Shown here in pieces: positions 34,031 to 44,939 of a stretch of DNA of 64,000 bases (the stretch's first letter is position 1; each line of letters begins with the position of its first letter). The stretch is from Flammula alnicola (taxonomy: Eukaryota; Basidiomycota; Agaricomycetes; Agaricales; Strophariaceae): NCBI GenBank assembly GCA_015499995.1, contig JADNRV010000118.1:62001-126000 (forward strand), given 5' to 3'. Under the pieces are notes generated by a model. That model was given only the letters and a program-made list of their open reading frames with translations, searched no databases and was not told where the DNA came from. The position numbers were made by a program, and so were the translations under genes.

Positions 34031-35340
34031 CTCGACTTTTTCGGTTGTGTCGAGCCCGAAATTGGGCGAGGCTTCGGTTGTGGAGATATCGAACTCTGGG
34101 TCGCAGTCGATGTTGAAGGGATAGGCGTCAATGGGGGGTGGGATAAAGATGGATACGACAAGCTACCCGACGATGATGACATTGTTGATGAAGTTGCAAT
34201 GAGCGAGGAACCAAGGCCTGGGGCTGTTGGCGGGTATGCACCCGGTGGTAATTGGGTTGGGTAGTACACCGACGCTTGGCTAGAGGGGCCGAAGGGGTCG
34301 TTGTACACCGAGATGGCACTTAAAGGGTGGGCACGACTGCTGGAGGCGAGGAGAGGAGAGCTACTGTCCATTGTTGAAGATGACAGTTGAGACTGAGCGG
34401 ACGCAGTGCTGGCGTCTGTTATATCACGTTCATGCGATCCAACATTGCCACGGGCACTTGCGCTTGAGGCGGGAGCGAGACCAGAGCCAGGGCCCATGAC
34501 GTCGTCGACTATCCTGCTCAGATCCACCTGGCTGCTCTGTTTCGCTATTGGATCATCGAACCCTGGCGGAGGCCAAACTTCTTCTCTGAATATCGACCCC
34601 GTTTCCGACGTCCTCGACTTGAGCAAGCTCGGTGCAGGCGACGTCGACCGAGCGAGAGAATGACTCTGGAAATGAGCCCGATCTCGATAACTTGTACGAT
34701 GTTGCGGGAAGGTATCGTCGTCGTCGAATTCCTCCCCATCCAGTAGGCCCTTGTCTTCCTTCTTCTTTCCAGACATGGCGAGAAACTTGCGCAGCTTGTG
34801 TCTCCTGTATGCGAATATACCTCAAAGGATGGCGAGGACGACAATGAACACCGCAGACGTCGTATGGCCATGCGTTGTGGATTGGATATGCTCGGCGAGG
34901 AAAGATGGGAAGTGATCTATACGAGGCGAATGAATTACGGGAAAGAACCCAGAAAGGAAACGTACGGTGGTGGCTTGACCTTTGATATTCGTAACAATCG
35001 TCGTAACGTTCTCAGTGGTTGTTGACGATTCGGAGGAAGAGGCGTGTAGGAGACCGAGTCAAACGTAACTCAGAGGTTATAGGTTGGACATCGACGGATG
35101 TGGTATTTGAGGTCTGCAGAAGAGAAGATATGTCCGACGATGGTGGAGGCGGGGAATTCGGTGCGGACAAGGGAGGTCCAGTCGTTCTGTGCGTAGTTCA
35201 TCATGCATCAGTACTGAATGGGACAAATCCGCTGAATACATACTCCGCTGAACTCGGTGGTGGGCTCGTAGGTGCAGAGCTGGGTTCTGACGATGAACTG
35301 CTCGATGAAGTACTGCTCACACCAGAAAAAATGCTGCTCT
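33784..35340 (-). pseudogene. Inverted copy of the membrane protein gene (copy 2, broken)
   Basis: The cytoplasmic part is open (MSGKKKEDKGLLDGEEFDDDD onward, 34,776 down to 33,784) and nearly identical to copy 1 until QPKKS. It then runs into an unrelated tail of about 80 residues. The membrane segment carries a stop: the Gly codon GGA of copy 1 is TGA here (34,822-34,824), giving VFIVVLAIL then stop. Small deletions lie just upstream. The ectodomain exons remain recognisable (about 35,000-35,340). A truncated cytosolic product starting at the internal Met is conceivable but unsupported. Confidence 0.8.
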
Positions 35341-35660
35341 GCAAGACCGTTCATAAGCTAGCTCAAGTTGGGGTAATAAGGAAACTCACAAAGAGAGACG
35401 GTAAATTTGGCGTATCGCTCGGTAAATCGGACGTTTGCCTTGGGAAACGCTGCATCTTGAGAGCGCCCGGGCACCGTGAGGGCCTCAAGATGAGGGAAAT
35501 GTGAAAGAAATCAAACTCATGTCGGGTACGCATTCACACTGCCACAAGGCCTGTTCCCGGGCAGCCCTGGCCGTGCCATGTGTCATGACCGGTTGACCCT
35601 CAGACGTGTCTGACCAGGTCTGACCCGGAAGTCTATTAAGCACACACTTGATAAGCATGT
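34035..35660 (-). repeat. Inverted duplicate of 3,566-5,208
   Basis: Reverse complement of the copy 1 segment with the same intron positions. It ends at the breakpoint after the QPKKS codons and lies head-to-head with F-box copy C, as copy 1 does with F-box A. Confidence 0.8.
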
Positions 35661-35808
35661 TCCGCCGCACCTATCTTCTATCCAAACTTGCACTGCACCC
35701 AGTCTACTCACCACGAAACACCTCGATTGCTCGACGCCTTGCGGTTAATTAAACTTCAATCGCACTGTCACTTCCCCTCCAAACTTAGGCTGTTTAAGTC
35801 GAAATTTT

Positions 35809-36922
35809 GATGATTCTACCGCCTGAAATGATTCGCTCAATTGTCGAACAAGTGGTCCATGCATCAGACCTCGTTGTTCTCAGTCGAGCATCAAGACCCT
35901 TCAAGAAGAGGCTGAACGACTTCTATACAGCTCCATGACCAGCGAAGACGGAACCACGAGCTTCAAATTCCTGTCAAGCATCCGGAAATGTCCCCGGCGT
36001 CCAAATCGGTGCGCATATATTACGTCCGCATAATCCCTCACATGCAGCCGGGGGCATCTTGAATCTCATCCCAAAGTGTCTTCGGGCGATGGTCAATCTG
36101 AAGGAGCTCGGGTTCAACAACTATCTACTCTACGAAACCGCCGAGCTATTGCCCGCGACCTGCCCCTTTCGGCTGGAGAAATTCATCTGGACACGTCGTC
36201 GGCTTATTCCTTCTTTGTACGATGAGCAGGCTATCGCGTTTCTTGAAGGACAGCCACAGCTTAGTCATCTGCGATGGATGACCACCGATTTGATCTGTCC
36301 GTTGAAGACCTTGTGCCCAAATTTGCGAATACTGGAGGGAAATACTCAGACCTTCCTGACGTTCCTTCCAGGCAGATCTGTCACCACCCTATACTGGGTG
36401 TTTGATTCGACATTCGAGGAAAATTTATTATTAATGTCCAGGGACTGGCGGGATGCGTTAAAAGCCATTTCTCCTCAACTGAAGATGATCCGTGCCTTTC
36501 ATTCCGACTTGCGTCCTGGGCATGGCCATGGATAGAAGTTACCTTGGGTCATCTTGAATCTCTCGAGGCCCTTGAAGTTTTTAGTCTGAGTGATGTGGAT
36601 AAGGTATGCCCCTTTACCGTAGCGCTGAGTGGCGTATCTTACAATGACATCCCGGAACATGGAACAGCCACTCCACGGGTACATGCCTCCCAAATTGAAA
36701 ACATTGATTATCTCCCCAGGGAAGTGGGAGCGCGAGCGAACCGGGGTTGACTTCGTGGATGAGAATGTGAAGACCGCCTCCCTAGTACACCCTGCGCTAA
36801 AAAGGGTGTATCTCGCCCTCAATGATCCGGAAGACGACGAGATAACGTACAAGGCATGGATTAACACAGTCGCTCAGCCCGAGTTGGTTGACGCATCTGA
36901 GGCTCGATCCGACTTCGCGTGA
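35809..36922 (+). pseudogene. F-box-like pseudogene (copy C)
   Basis: Begins MILPPEMIRSIVEQVVHASD but shifts frame at about 35,896, where copies A and B have CATCTTCAAG and this one CCCTTCAAG. The mid part is open from about 36,059 (MVNLKELGFNNYLLYE onward). It shifts again at about 36,497 (CCC shortened to CC). Exon 2 (TLIISPGKWERERTGVDF to DASEARSDFA) is open to 36,922. At least two frame breaks remain after allowing the normal intron. Confidence 0.8.
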
Positions 36923-37727
36923 TATTTGTACTTCATTCGATCTCGAGTCAATCTTATTGTCTAGCAAAGAACCTTTACATATGTAAATCAGGTCATACCC
37001 AATGTATGGTAAGCACATGGAGTGGTTCTTGGATACTTATTCCCCAAGACGGTCCTCCGAGTCGTGATGCTGGCTGATACTGGTGGTCGGGTTGTCGACG
37101 CGCTCAGCCCAGCGTTTCACGTAGTCGTGATTCAGCACGTGTTCGTTTGGTGAAGCTTTTGTGTAACGCGCGTCTATGCCGGGAATCAAGAGACCAGGCC
37201 TTCTCCGCTGACGAGGATGCAGGCTGTTATAAATCAGCGTTTGCGTCTAGATCTTGCAGCTCGAGCCAGCGCGTAAATGCTCTTTGCTCCATGGTTCAAT
37301 GAAATTGATCAGAACAGAATGGACGACGAGCCAAAAGCTTGTATGCGGTGCGAGTTGATATTCTATGATATCATATGTATCAGTACTCGGTGCCCTCCCC
37401 GCCATGGCCATGGCACCGCGGTATGTGCTAGTATGTGAAAGTGTTTCGAGGTGTGCTCTTCCCCAGCTCATATGTAATATAGTTGATTGAGTCTCTCTTC
37501 GCAAGATAGATGCTCATGTATGTATAAGTAATCATTGTCTCCACGTAGAAAGCACGGGGGGTTATTGAGGCCTGAAGCTTGAAGCTTTGAAGTCACATTC
37601 AAGTTGGAGCCGGCCCGGAGTTACTAGGGCGTGCGAACGTGATTATTAAGGTGAGGGCGATCAAAATCAAAATCGAATTCAAAATCAACGTCCGATCTTT
37701 CTCATATAACTTTTGCTGTAAATTGAA
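36923..37727. other. F-box 3' flank and ACR3 upstream region
   Basis: No gene. It is shared with 60,170-61,000 in inverted form. It holds the putative ACR3 promoter and a diverged run of GAAGCTT/TTGAAG units near 37,575-37,605 that is also present in the other copy. Confidence 0.5.
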
Positions 37728-39274
37728 ATGGCATTCCCCACCAACTCAAACTCGAACAACCACTTCGACTTGACAATAAAAGATGCTCGAAGAGAAAGCT
37801 AATATTAGCTCGCGATATGTGCCCTCCGTCCTGAGGTTCGGAGTGACCACTCGCTACGTTGGATCTGCAGCCGCCGAGTACGTGAAATTTCTCTACCTCG
37901 TCGTCGTCTGTTCGTCCGTATGGGATTACTGACATTTTCTATTGCCTTTAGAACCGTTCCATGAACTAAGTATCCTGGACAAGCTCCTCTCGCCGTTCGT
38001 CCTACTAGCGATGATCGTAGGCGTCATCGTCGGCGAGTTCGCGCCTAGCGTGCGGGATAAGCTCGACACAGTCAAGTTCCACAGCGTCTCCGTCCGTATG
38101 CACTCTTCCTTCTTATCCTTCTGAAGTCATATACTTACCGTCTTGCCTTTTCGTTTACAGCGATAGCGATTGGCCTCATCGTCATGATGTGGCCGGCACT
38201 CACCAAAGTGCAATACGAGACCCTGCCCTCGATATTCCGCACGTCGCGGTTGTGGAAACACATCGGCATCTCTTTCGGTCTCAATTGGCTGCTAGGGCCC
38301 TTCGTCATGCTCGCGCTGGCATGGGCCACGCTGCCCGACCTGCCTGGCTACCGCACGGGCGTCATAATGGTCGGCATCGCCAGGTGCATCGCGATGGTGG
38401 TCATCTGGAACGACTTGGCCAGAGGAAACGCAGAGTATTGTGCGATTCTGGTGGTTATTAATGCGGTGTTGCAGATTGCTCTGTTCAGCCCGTTTTCGGT
38501 GTTGTTCATCAATGTTATTGGGCGCGGTAGTGCGCAGGGCGGCGTGCATGTGGATTATGGAAATGCTGCAATCTCAGTGTTGATCGTGAGTGATTCTGTG
38601 TTCTTCATGGACGATGCTGATGATTTCCTTTTCTGCTGGTACAGTACCTGGGTATACCGCTCGTCGCGGGCATCATAACACGCTACACTGTCATCTTCGC
38701 CACGAGCAAGCACTTCTTCGAGAAGAAGTTCCTGCCTGTCTTCTCCCCATTTGCACTGTTAGGCCTGCTGTACACTATCATCGTCCTATTCGCGTACCAG
38801 GGACACAGGATCATCCATAACCTCGGGCCCGTGTTCAGGGTGTTCGTACCGCAGATATTGTACTTCATCATCATGTGGAACGGGACATTTTTCCTCATTC
38901 ATTGGCTCTCGAGGAGGGAGACAGCGGAGCCGGGCAAGAAGGTGTTTGGGTATGAGATGGCGGTCGTGCAGGCATTTACGGCCGCTAGTAATAATTTTGT
39001 GCGTATCCAACTCGCTTTCATTCACATTCTTAGATTAACCAATGACCAATGCTTTTGCTTTTGCATTTCTTCCGTTCCGTAGGAATTGGCGATTGCGGTG
39101 GCGATCGCTGTGTATGGCGTCAATTCGGAACAAGCGCTCGCTGCTACTATTGGGCCGCTAACGGAGGTGCCGGTATTGTTGGGCCTGACATGGGTTGCAC
39201 TGTATTTGAGGCAAAAACTTAATTGGGAGAGCAAGAAGAGCCTGGAAGATGTGCAGTCTGAGAAGTCGGCATAG
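37728..39274 (+). CDS. ACR3: ACR3-type arsenite efflux transporter
   Basis: Exons 37952-38095, 38161-38585, 38645-38998 and 39083-39274 join in frame and carry the whole transporter core. Landmarks are [40 protein letters not shown], the signature [19 protein letters not shown] with the conserved Cys, and [16 protein letters not shown] near the end. ACR3 proteins have ten membrane spans and export arsenite using the proton motive force. The N-terminal exon is unresolved. An ATG at 37728 is conserved in both copies, but its frame stops, and the frame needed at the 37877 donor is open only in the other copy, which has one more base near 37,850. The gene is either recently damaged at its 5' end or carries a sequence error. 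Confidence 0.82.
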
Positions 39275-40646
39275 GTTGAGGGCGGTGGTGTTCCATTAGA
39301 ATCGGTTTGCTTGTTTCTTAAGGACGGAATGTATTACATTTGTACTAGAATTATTGCTATTATTGTTTCTGTGTTTCTGGAATGAGTCAATATGTAAACG
39401 GTCAAGAAATGGGAAATGGGAACCGGTGAAAATGATCTGTCTGCAAGGTTCTTGCATATTCCTACTGCACTCCACGTGGACTAAGTACTGAGCTCCGTGT
39501 CATAACCCAGTTTATATAACACAATGGCTTCCGTCGATGCGAATTCTGTCTAGCTTGACTGCACAAAAGCACCAAACTTGAAAACGCACGTACTTAAGTC
39601 TTAAGGTTTAATCTCCTGGGCGCTACAAAGTCAACCCGTGAATTTCCTCGGCCAAGCCACGGCCATGCTGCGCGTCATGCAGTACTTATGCAGCGTGTCG
39701 CTGCATGTTTGTGCGTCGCTGTCCACCCTAGTATTCCTGAGATACGATGAAGGGGTGCAGAAGATGCGAATACAGCGTCAAGGTGAGCTATAGCCACCGC
39801 GAACCATGCTGGATTTACGAGTTGGCGACGGTACTTAATCGGGTATTAATAGACAAGGAGGGCACCGTGCAGTTCATATAGAGTATACAGATGAGAGGCT
39901 CCAGGTCCGTCAACGGAACGATCAAGAAAGGTGTCTAGGTCGACTGTCTATGCAGGAATGTTTAATCCTCCAGTTTCTCGTTCTCACAGAAGCATATGCA
40001 TAAACTATAGATCGCAGCAAGGAAAACATGTTTCAGCTTGAAAATCCCTCATATTAAGCTAAATTTAAACCAGTTATTTTAGCGCCCAATGTTTTTACAA
40101 AGGGTGGGAGGGATGGTCACCACTTAACTCGAGCTCTGTCTGTGAGCTTTTTCCGTGAGCGGTGAGCGCTAGCCACGGCTTAATGGATAGTCGCAGCCTT
40201 TGCGCCTTCAGGTTAAAACTGTCCGAGGAGAGAGCCTCGTTCCCTTCGCAGTAAGTATTTGCGATCGGACCTGATACAGTGCGCAGCATGGAACTTCTTA
40301 TTCCCTTCGCATCTGGAGGTAGCCCTCTGGCCCAGCATGATCGGCGTTATGCATATAGCTGGCCGATATGTTAAAAGTCTTCCATAAGCACAACTTGTTC
40401 TTCACCAAGCATGTAATATCCAAGACGTAGAAAGTCAGAAGGCCAATGAATCAAAACGTTGGGCACAGTAGCCAACTTCTCTTCGCTGTAGTTTGAAATT
40501 TGTTGGCGCTAAAATATCTTGAGATCGTTGCCTATACTAAAGCGCCCATATTTTGCTACCTCGAGGGAGCGGCTTGTAGAGCCTTGAGGAAGCGTTTTGT
40601 AGAACCTATAGCAACGGGCATATAAGAAATACATAATAGGAAGGAA
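39275..40646. other. Intergenic, duplicated up to 40,348
   Basis: No supported gene. The part to 40,348 is also found reversed at 57,584-58,650. From 40,349 to 40,646 the sequence is single-copy in the window and serves as upstream region of the next gene. Confidence 0.45.
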
Positions 40647-42409
40647 ATGAACCCGGAGCCCCCATCGTCGATGTTGTTGCTGTTTTATCTCCTACTTCTC
40701 TTGCAAGGCGGAATACTTGCTGCACCGGCTGCAGTGTTGGTTCCCCGCGACATCTCTATGCCAAATATTTCCTCTCCTGCCTCCGCGCTTACCAGTCACC
40801 GGACGATCTGGGACATACTCTGGAGCTGTATTGCAACGCTCTTTGCATGCTCCTGGGCCGCCGTTCATCCAAACATTCCCGCGCCAGATAAAACCTGGCT
40901 ATCTATTGCACTAACGCGTTTGGAGTTGATGATGTGGACCATTATTGCTCCAGAAACGACGATATTTTGGGCGGTCAGACAGTGGATCGGTGCGCGAGAA
41001 TTGGCGACAAAGTACAAGGGTGCGTCTTATTTGACTTATGATCTCACGCAGCATAATAAACATAAAGCAGATAAGGGATGGACAACAACTCACGGTTATT
41101 TCCTGCAAATGGGTGGCTTCATGCTCTTCGAGGGAAAGGAAGCAAAAGAAGTACTCTCAAGCGAACGTCTGGAGGAGTTGAGCAAAGACACCAGGTTTAC
41201 TTTCCCGACCATAACAGAGAAGGAAATCCAGGATCGCAGCAAGCGCGACGCTCTCTCAAAGATCTTCGCAGTAGGACAGACGTCCTGGTTTGTCCTCCAG
41301 GTCATCTCCCGAAAAGCGCAAGGTTTGGAAACCACCCAGCTCGAGCTCGTAACCCTTGGCCTTGCGTTCTTCAATGGATTTATGTACTATTTCTGGTGGA
41401 GCAAGCCACTCGATGTCCGAACTACCGTGCCAGTTCTGTTGCCCTCGGTTCACCTGGAGGTCAACGACCCCCTCAAACACCAAGGTTCGTAAAATGTATT
41501 CGTGCAACAACTTTATAGTGACTCGCCCACTTATTTACTAGATACTGCCCAAGTAGTCACCGTCGATTATGACAGTACGGAACCCAATAATCGCAGAGAG
41601 AAGACCAGGGCACCAGTGGACAGTGGTGTCTCCGTCAATGAAAGAGGTTTGTGATTTTCCTATTTTATCCTGCTCCTACTCATGCATAGCAACTCACTAC
41701 GTCCATTAGATGAACCCCGGCGCTTGGCTGCCGGCAGTGTTGTTGACAGTACCGAACCCAAAGATCGCAGAGATGACACAGATACTACATCTGGAGCCGT
41801 GGGATTTAGTAGGTGTCGCCACTTCATGGCTAGTTTATACACGTTGAGCTGACAGCTGGGACAGGCGTATTAATCATCCTCGTACACGTCACTTATCGTT
41901 GGCCAATGAAGCTGAAGGCAGGCGCGGCAATTTTCGAAAGAATCCTCTCCATGGCTCTAGGGAGTGATATCAAAACAAAAGATCGACTCCAAGTGCACAT
42001 ATTCAATGGATGGAAATTGAACGCCAGGCAATTGTCGCACGTCCATCTTTTTGTCTCGTGCGTGGGCATGATGTTTGGGGCGATTGAGGTTGCAGGATGG
42101 AATTTCCTGTTTCCATCACATGCCGAAATTCTTCTCTGGAGGGTGTCTTCCCTGGTCATGATTAGTGTTCCCTTTTTGTCGGCACTGGAAGCTCGCCTTG
42201 AGTTGGTAGTTACCGACTCTCCTAGCCTGGCAAACAGAGCTCGCAGAGGATTATTTATCTTTTTGCAGGTGTTGGGTACTGTTGTAGGTTGGCCGTTGTA
42301 CGCAGTAGCACGACTTGCTCTCCTTGTGGAAGCTTTTGCTGCTCTTCGGGATCTTCCGCCGGCAGCGCTGGCCGTTGTCCAGTGGACATCCTTTCTACCG
42401 CACGTTTGA
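40647..42409 (+). CDS. Agaricomycete multi-span membrane protein with signal peptide
   Basis: Four exons, 40647-41484, 41542-41646, 41710-41808 and 41856-42409, give 531 aa with consistent phases. A signal peptide (MLLLFYLLLLLQGGILA) is followed by blocks common to an uncharacterised mushroom membrane family: WDILWSCIATLFACSWAAVH, HGYFLQMGGFML, FPTITEKEIQDRSKRDALSK and TQLELVTLGLAFFNGFMYYF. Then come a hydrophilic loop, HIFNGWKLNA and a C-terminal hydrophobic end with ARLALLVEAFAALRDLP and WTSFLPHV. Exons 2 and 3 encode two versions of the same peptide (DSTEPNNRRE, DSTEPKDRRD), so an exon was duplicated. Function is unknown. Confidence 0.8.
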
Positions 42410-42992
42410 ATAGAAAAACTCGCTACATACAGGCTAAATACTACGTACAGTATATCGTTGTTGGACCTTGGGCCTACTACAGTCGTGTCTAATTTTTTTC
42501 TTTCTTTCTCTGTGATATCGGTCAGCAAGAGGCATGAGCGCAACGGAACAGATTTCGGGGAAGCGCGAGCCGACATGACAGTGACCATCATGATCATGAT
42601 CATGCGTCCCAGTGCATCCTGGGCACTTCAACGCGAACCTTTCCTTCAAACCCGAGTCACTGCCACATTATACCCTCAAATTGGGCTCATGATCAGAATA
42701 ACTGATATTTCGAAATCCTACCCAGCGCAACTATGTGATTGACTACGCGTTTGAAGTTGTACAGCCGCGCAGTGAGTCATTTTGTAGGACTTGTCTGCGG
42801 CACAGTTCTTAGTGTCTCTGCTCGTGAAGGAGTTATAAAGTTGCTTGACTCAATTATAACGATTCCTCACGCATCCCAATTTCCTTCAACGATTCGTGAG
42901 TCCTTCAGTTCAACTCATATCTCTGGAGACTTGAACTGACCTAGAAGCATCTAGTGATTTGAGAGAGAGCCATAAATATTGAAGTATTGATC
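42410..42992. other. Intergenic
   Basis: No gene. A short overlapping palindrome run (ATCATGATCATGATCATG) lies at about 42,588-42,605. Confidence 0.4.
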
Positions 42993-44249
42993 ATGGAACC
43001 TGCAACCGACGCCACACCCCTTCTTGGGCGAATCCACCTTCCAGGACCCATCCCAGGACCTGCTGAGGAAGTCTTACCTCACAGAGAAAGAGTGCATTAT
43101 CTCGACAACCTACGCGCGGTCCTCACCGTACTACTCATATTCCATCATGCGGCAATGGAAGCCGTCTCATCCAGAGTACACAGCAAGTGGGAGTCTCTCC
43201 CGCTCGCACTGTTCATCACCATCGACAGTTCCTTGCTCTGGGGACTATTCTTCTTCGTGTCCGGGTATTCCGCCTACTTATCACTCTCATCCAAGTCCGA
43301 CTCCAAGTTCCTCATTTCGAGAACTATGAAGCTCGGGCTTCCAGCCGTGCTGTACATTCTCGTCGGGCGGCGGCTCCTCCTCAGGTCCCTCGATGCGTGC
43401 GGATGGGAGCATGTTTTCGGGGACTACCACTCCGTCGAGTCAAAAGCACGAATGACGGGCCCCGTTGCATATGTCTTCTTCCTCCTCGCTTTCGATTACG
43501 CCTACCTTGCGGCACATTGGATAGGCAGACGTTATGCTGACCTCACGGCCCGCATCCAACCGATGCCTAAGACTTACCCTGTTCTCGCAGGTATTTCTTT
43601 CGAGTTCGTTCTGTTCCTCACGTTCGCTCGTGCGCTTGGCCTTGGAGTCATCTCCACCTTTTTCTACAATTTTTTCCCGTACGATTTCCCAGGTCTGGGT
43701 GCCCCAGCCACTTTCATCGTCGCATACGTCGCGGGCGTCTATTACCCCTTATACGAAAAGCACCTCTTGCTCAGTTTCCCCGCAGCCATGATCACACTCG
43801 TAGGCTCTGAGCTCCTCGCCTACTTCTCCCTTGGGATCGCCCAACACCTCTGGCCGGCATTGTGGGACTTTATCAAGCCGATACCGCACGCCGTTGTGGA
43901 TACGCCGCGCTTTGCCTTTGTCGACGGCGGATTCAACCTACACACCCTTTTCTTCACCTTCTGGAGCACGCTTGTGTTTTACGCCCTATCGATCTCCCTC
44001 GTCTCGGTCTTCGCCAAGAGCCGTGTTTTGAGCAGGGATTGGGGCCTGTTAACGAAGCATACCTATTTCCAGACGTATATTCATATGATTCCGATTTTGG
44101 TTATGCTGCACCTCCTTCCCTCTGGCCAAAATCCGATAGTGAAGACCGTTCTCGCTGGTGTGTTCGGAGTCATCGATAGTTGGGGGGTTGCGTTCTTGCT
44201 GATGGGTGTGTATTGGGGGATTAAGCGCTTCGCTCGCCGTGGCACATGA
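42993..44249 (+). CDS. Acyltransferase-3 family membrane protein (intact)
   Basis: Single exon of 418 aa from the ATG at 42,993. The N-terminal motif RVHYLDNLRAVLTVLLIFHH contains the paired His expected of the catalytic site in Acyl_transf_3 proteins. About ten hydrophobic spans follow, including WGLFFFVSGYSAYLSLS, YDFPGLGAPATFIVAYVAGV and a C-terminal HTYFQTYIHMIPILV segment. These enzymes move acyl groups onto sugars or other exported small molecules; the substrate here is unknown. The decayed relative at 26.5 kb shares all these blocks. Confidence 0.85.
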   Translation: MEPATDATPLLGRIHLPGPIPGPAEEVLPHRERVHYLDNLRAVLTVLLIFHHAAMEAVSSRVHSKWESLPLALFITIDSSLLWGLFFFVSGYSAYLSLSSKSDSKFLISRTMKLGLPAVLYILVGRRLLLRSLDACGWEHVFGDYHSVESKARMTGPVAYVFFLLAFDYAYLAAHWIGRRYADLTARIQPMPKTYPVLAGISFEFVLFLTFARALGLGVISTFFYNFFPYDFPGLGAPATFIVAYVAGVYYPLYEKHLLLSFPAAMITLVGSELLAYFSLGIAQHLWPALWDFIKPIPHAVVDTPRFAFVDGGFNLHTLFFTFWSTLVFYALSISLVSVFAKSRVLSRDWGLLTKHTYFQTYIHMIPILVMLHLLPSGQNPIVKTVLAGVFGVIDSWGVAFLLMGVYWGIKRFARRGT

Positions 44250-44939
44250 TTTTCTTGTATGATTTGGAGTTGATTTGGAGCGCTTTTGCAGGTTTCCGAA
44301 CCGATATTGCTCATTGTATTGTATGTACTGGACGTATCCCTTTCATTATTTGCGTAGTATGACTTGTCAGCCTGAGGCTCCACGTACGAATTCTGTGACG
44401 ACGCCTGCCCCTTGAATGTCCATTTAATACGCCGCACAACGAATTCAAAAGTGAACTGCGCATGCGACTGCCAGCAGTGCAGGGGGCATAGTAATAAACT
44501 CCAAGAAAGTTCAAACTACTAAATTCCTCTTATATGTATACAATTACGTACTGCAATGGAAGTGAGCTTCAAGTGAGTAAGTCATAAGTTGAAAGTGAAT
44601 ACGAGACTATTTGTACGGCTTTTGGTTCCACCAAAATTCACGGTTCAGGACAGGAAAGCGACGAGAGTAAATAAAACACATAAATTGCACATCTATCTAC
44701 GACATAAGATGCTCTGAGCCTTTGCTAACTTGGTTAAGGCTGTCAAATCACCGCCATCGTCTTCACAAACCCTGTCTCCAACTTCGCAAGAAACATTATC
44801 CATTCTCATATGATCTTCTACTTCGACGCCTCTCCGTGCACGTTTATTGAGCTCTGGATTTTTCCCAACTCGTCCCTCGAATTGACGTTTGAATTCTGCA
44901 TTTCTTGAAGTTACATATCACGCTCTAGTATTCAATTGA
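44250..44939. other. Intergenic
   Basis: Between the convergent acyltransferase and MYND genes. No supported feature. Confidence 0.4.

Larger units (their letters stand above)
35655..40348 (+). repeat. Segmental duplication block, inverted copy at 57,584-62,237
   Basis: The block holds F-box pseudogene C, its 3' flank, the ACR3 gene and about 1 kb beyond it. The reverse complement appears at 57,584-62,237. The inner end is sharp: similarity stops after CGGCGTT at 40,348. The two arms face each other across about 17 kb. Confidence 0.88.

Noticed and set aside
42987..42992. Earlier start of the acyltransferase at a TTG codon
   Set aside because: The ATG at 42,993 is two codons downstream and is the normal choice for a nuclear fungal gene.
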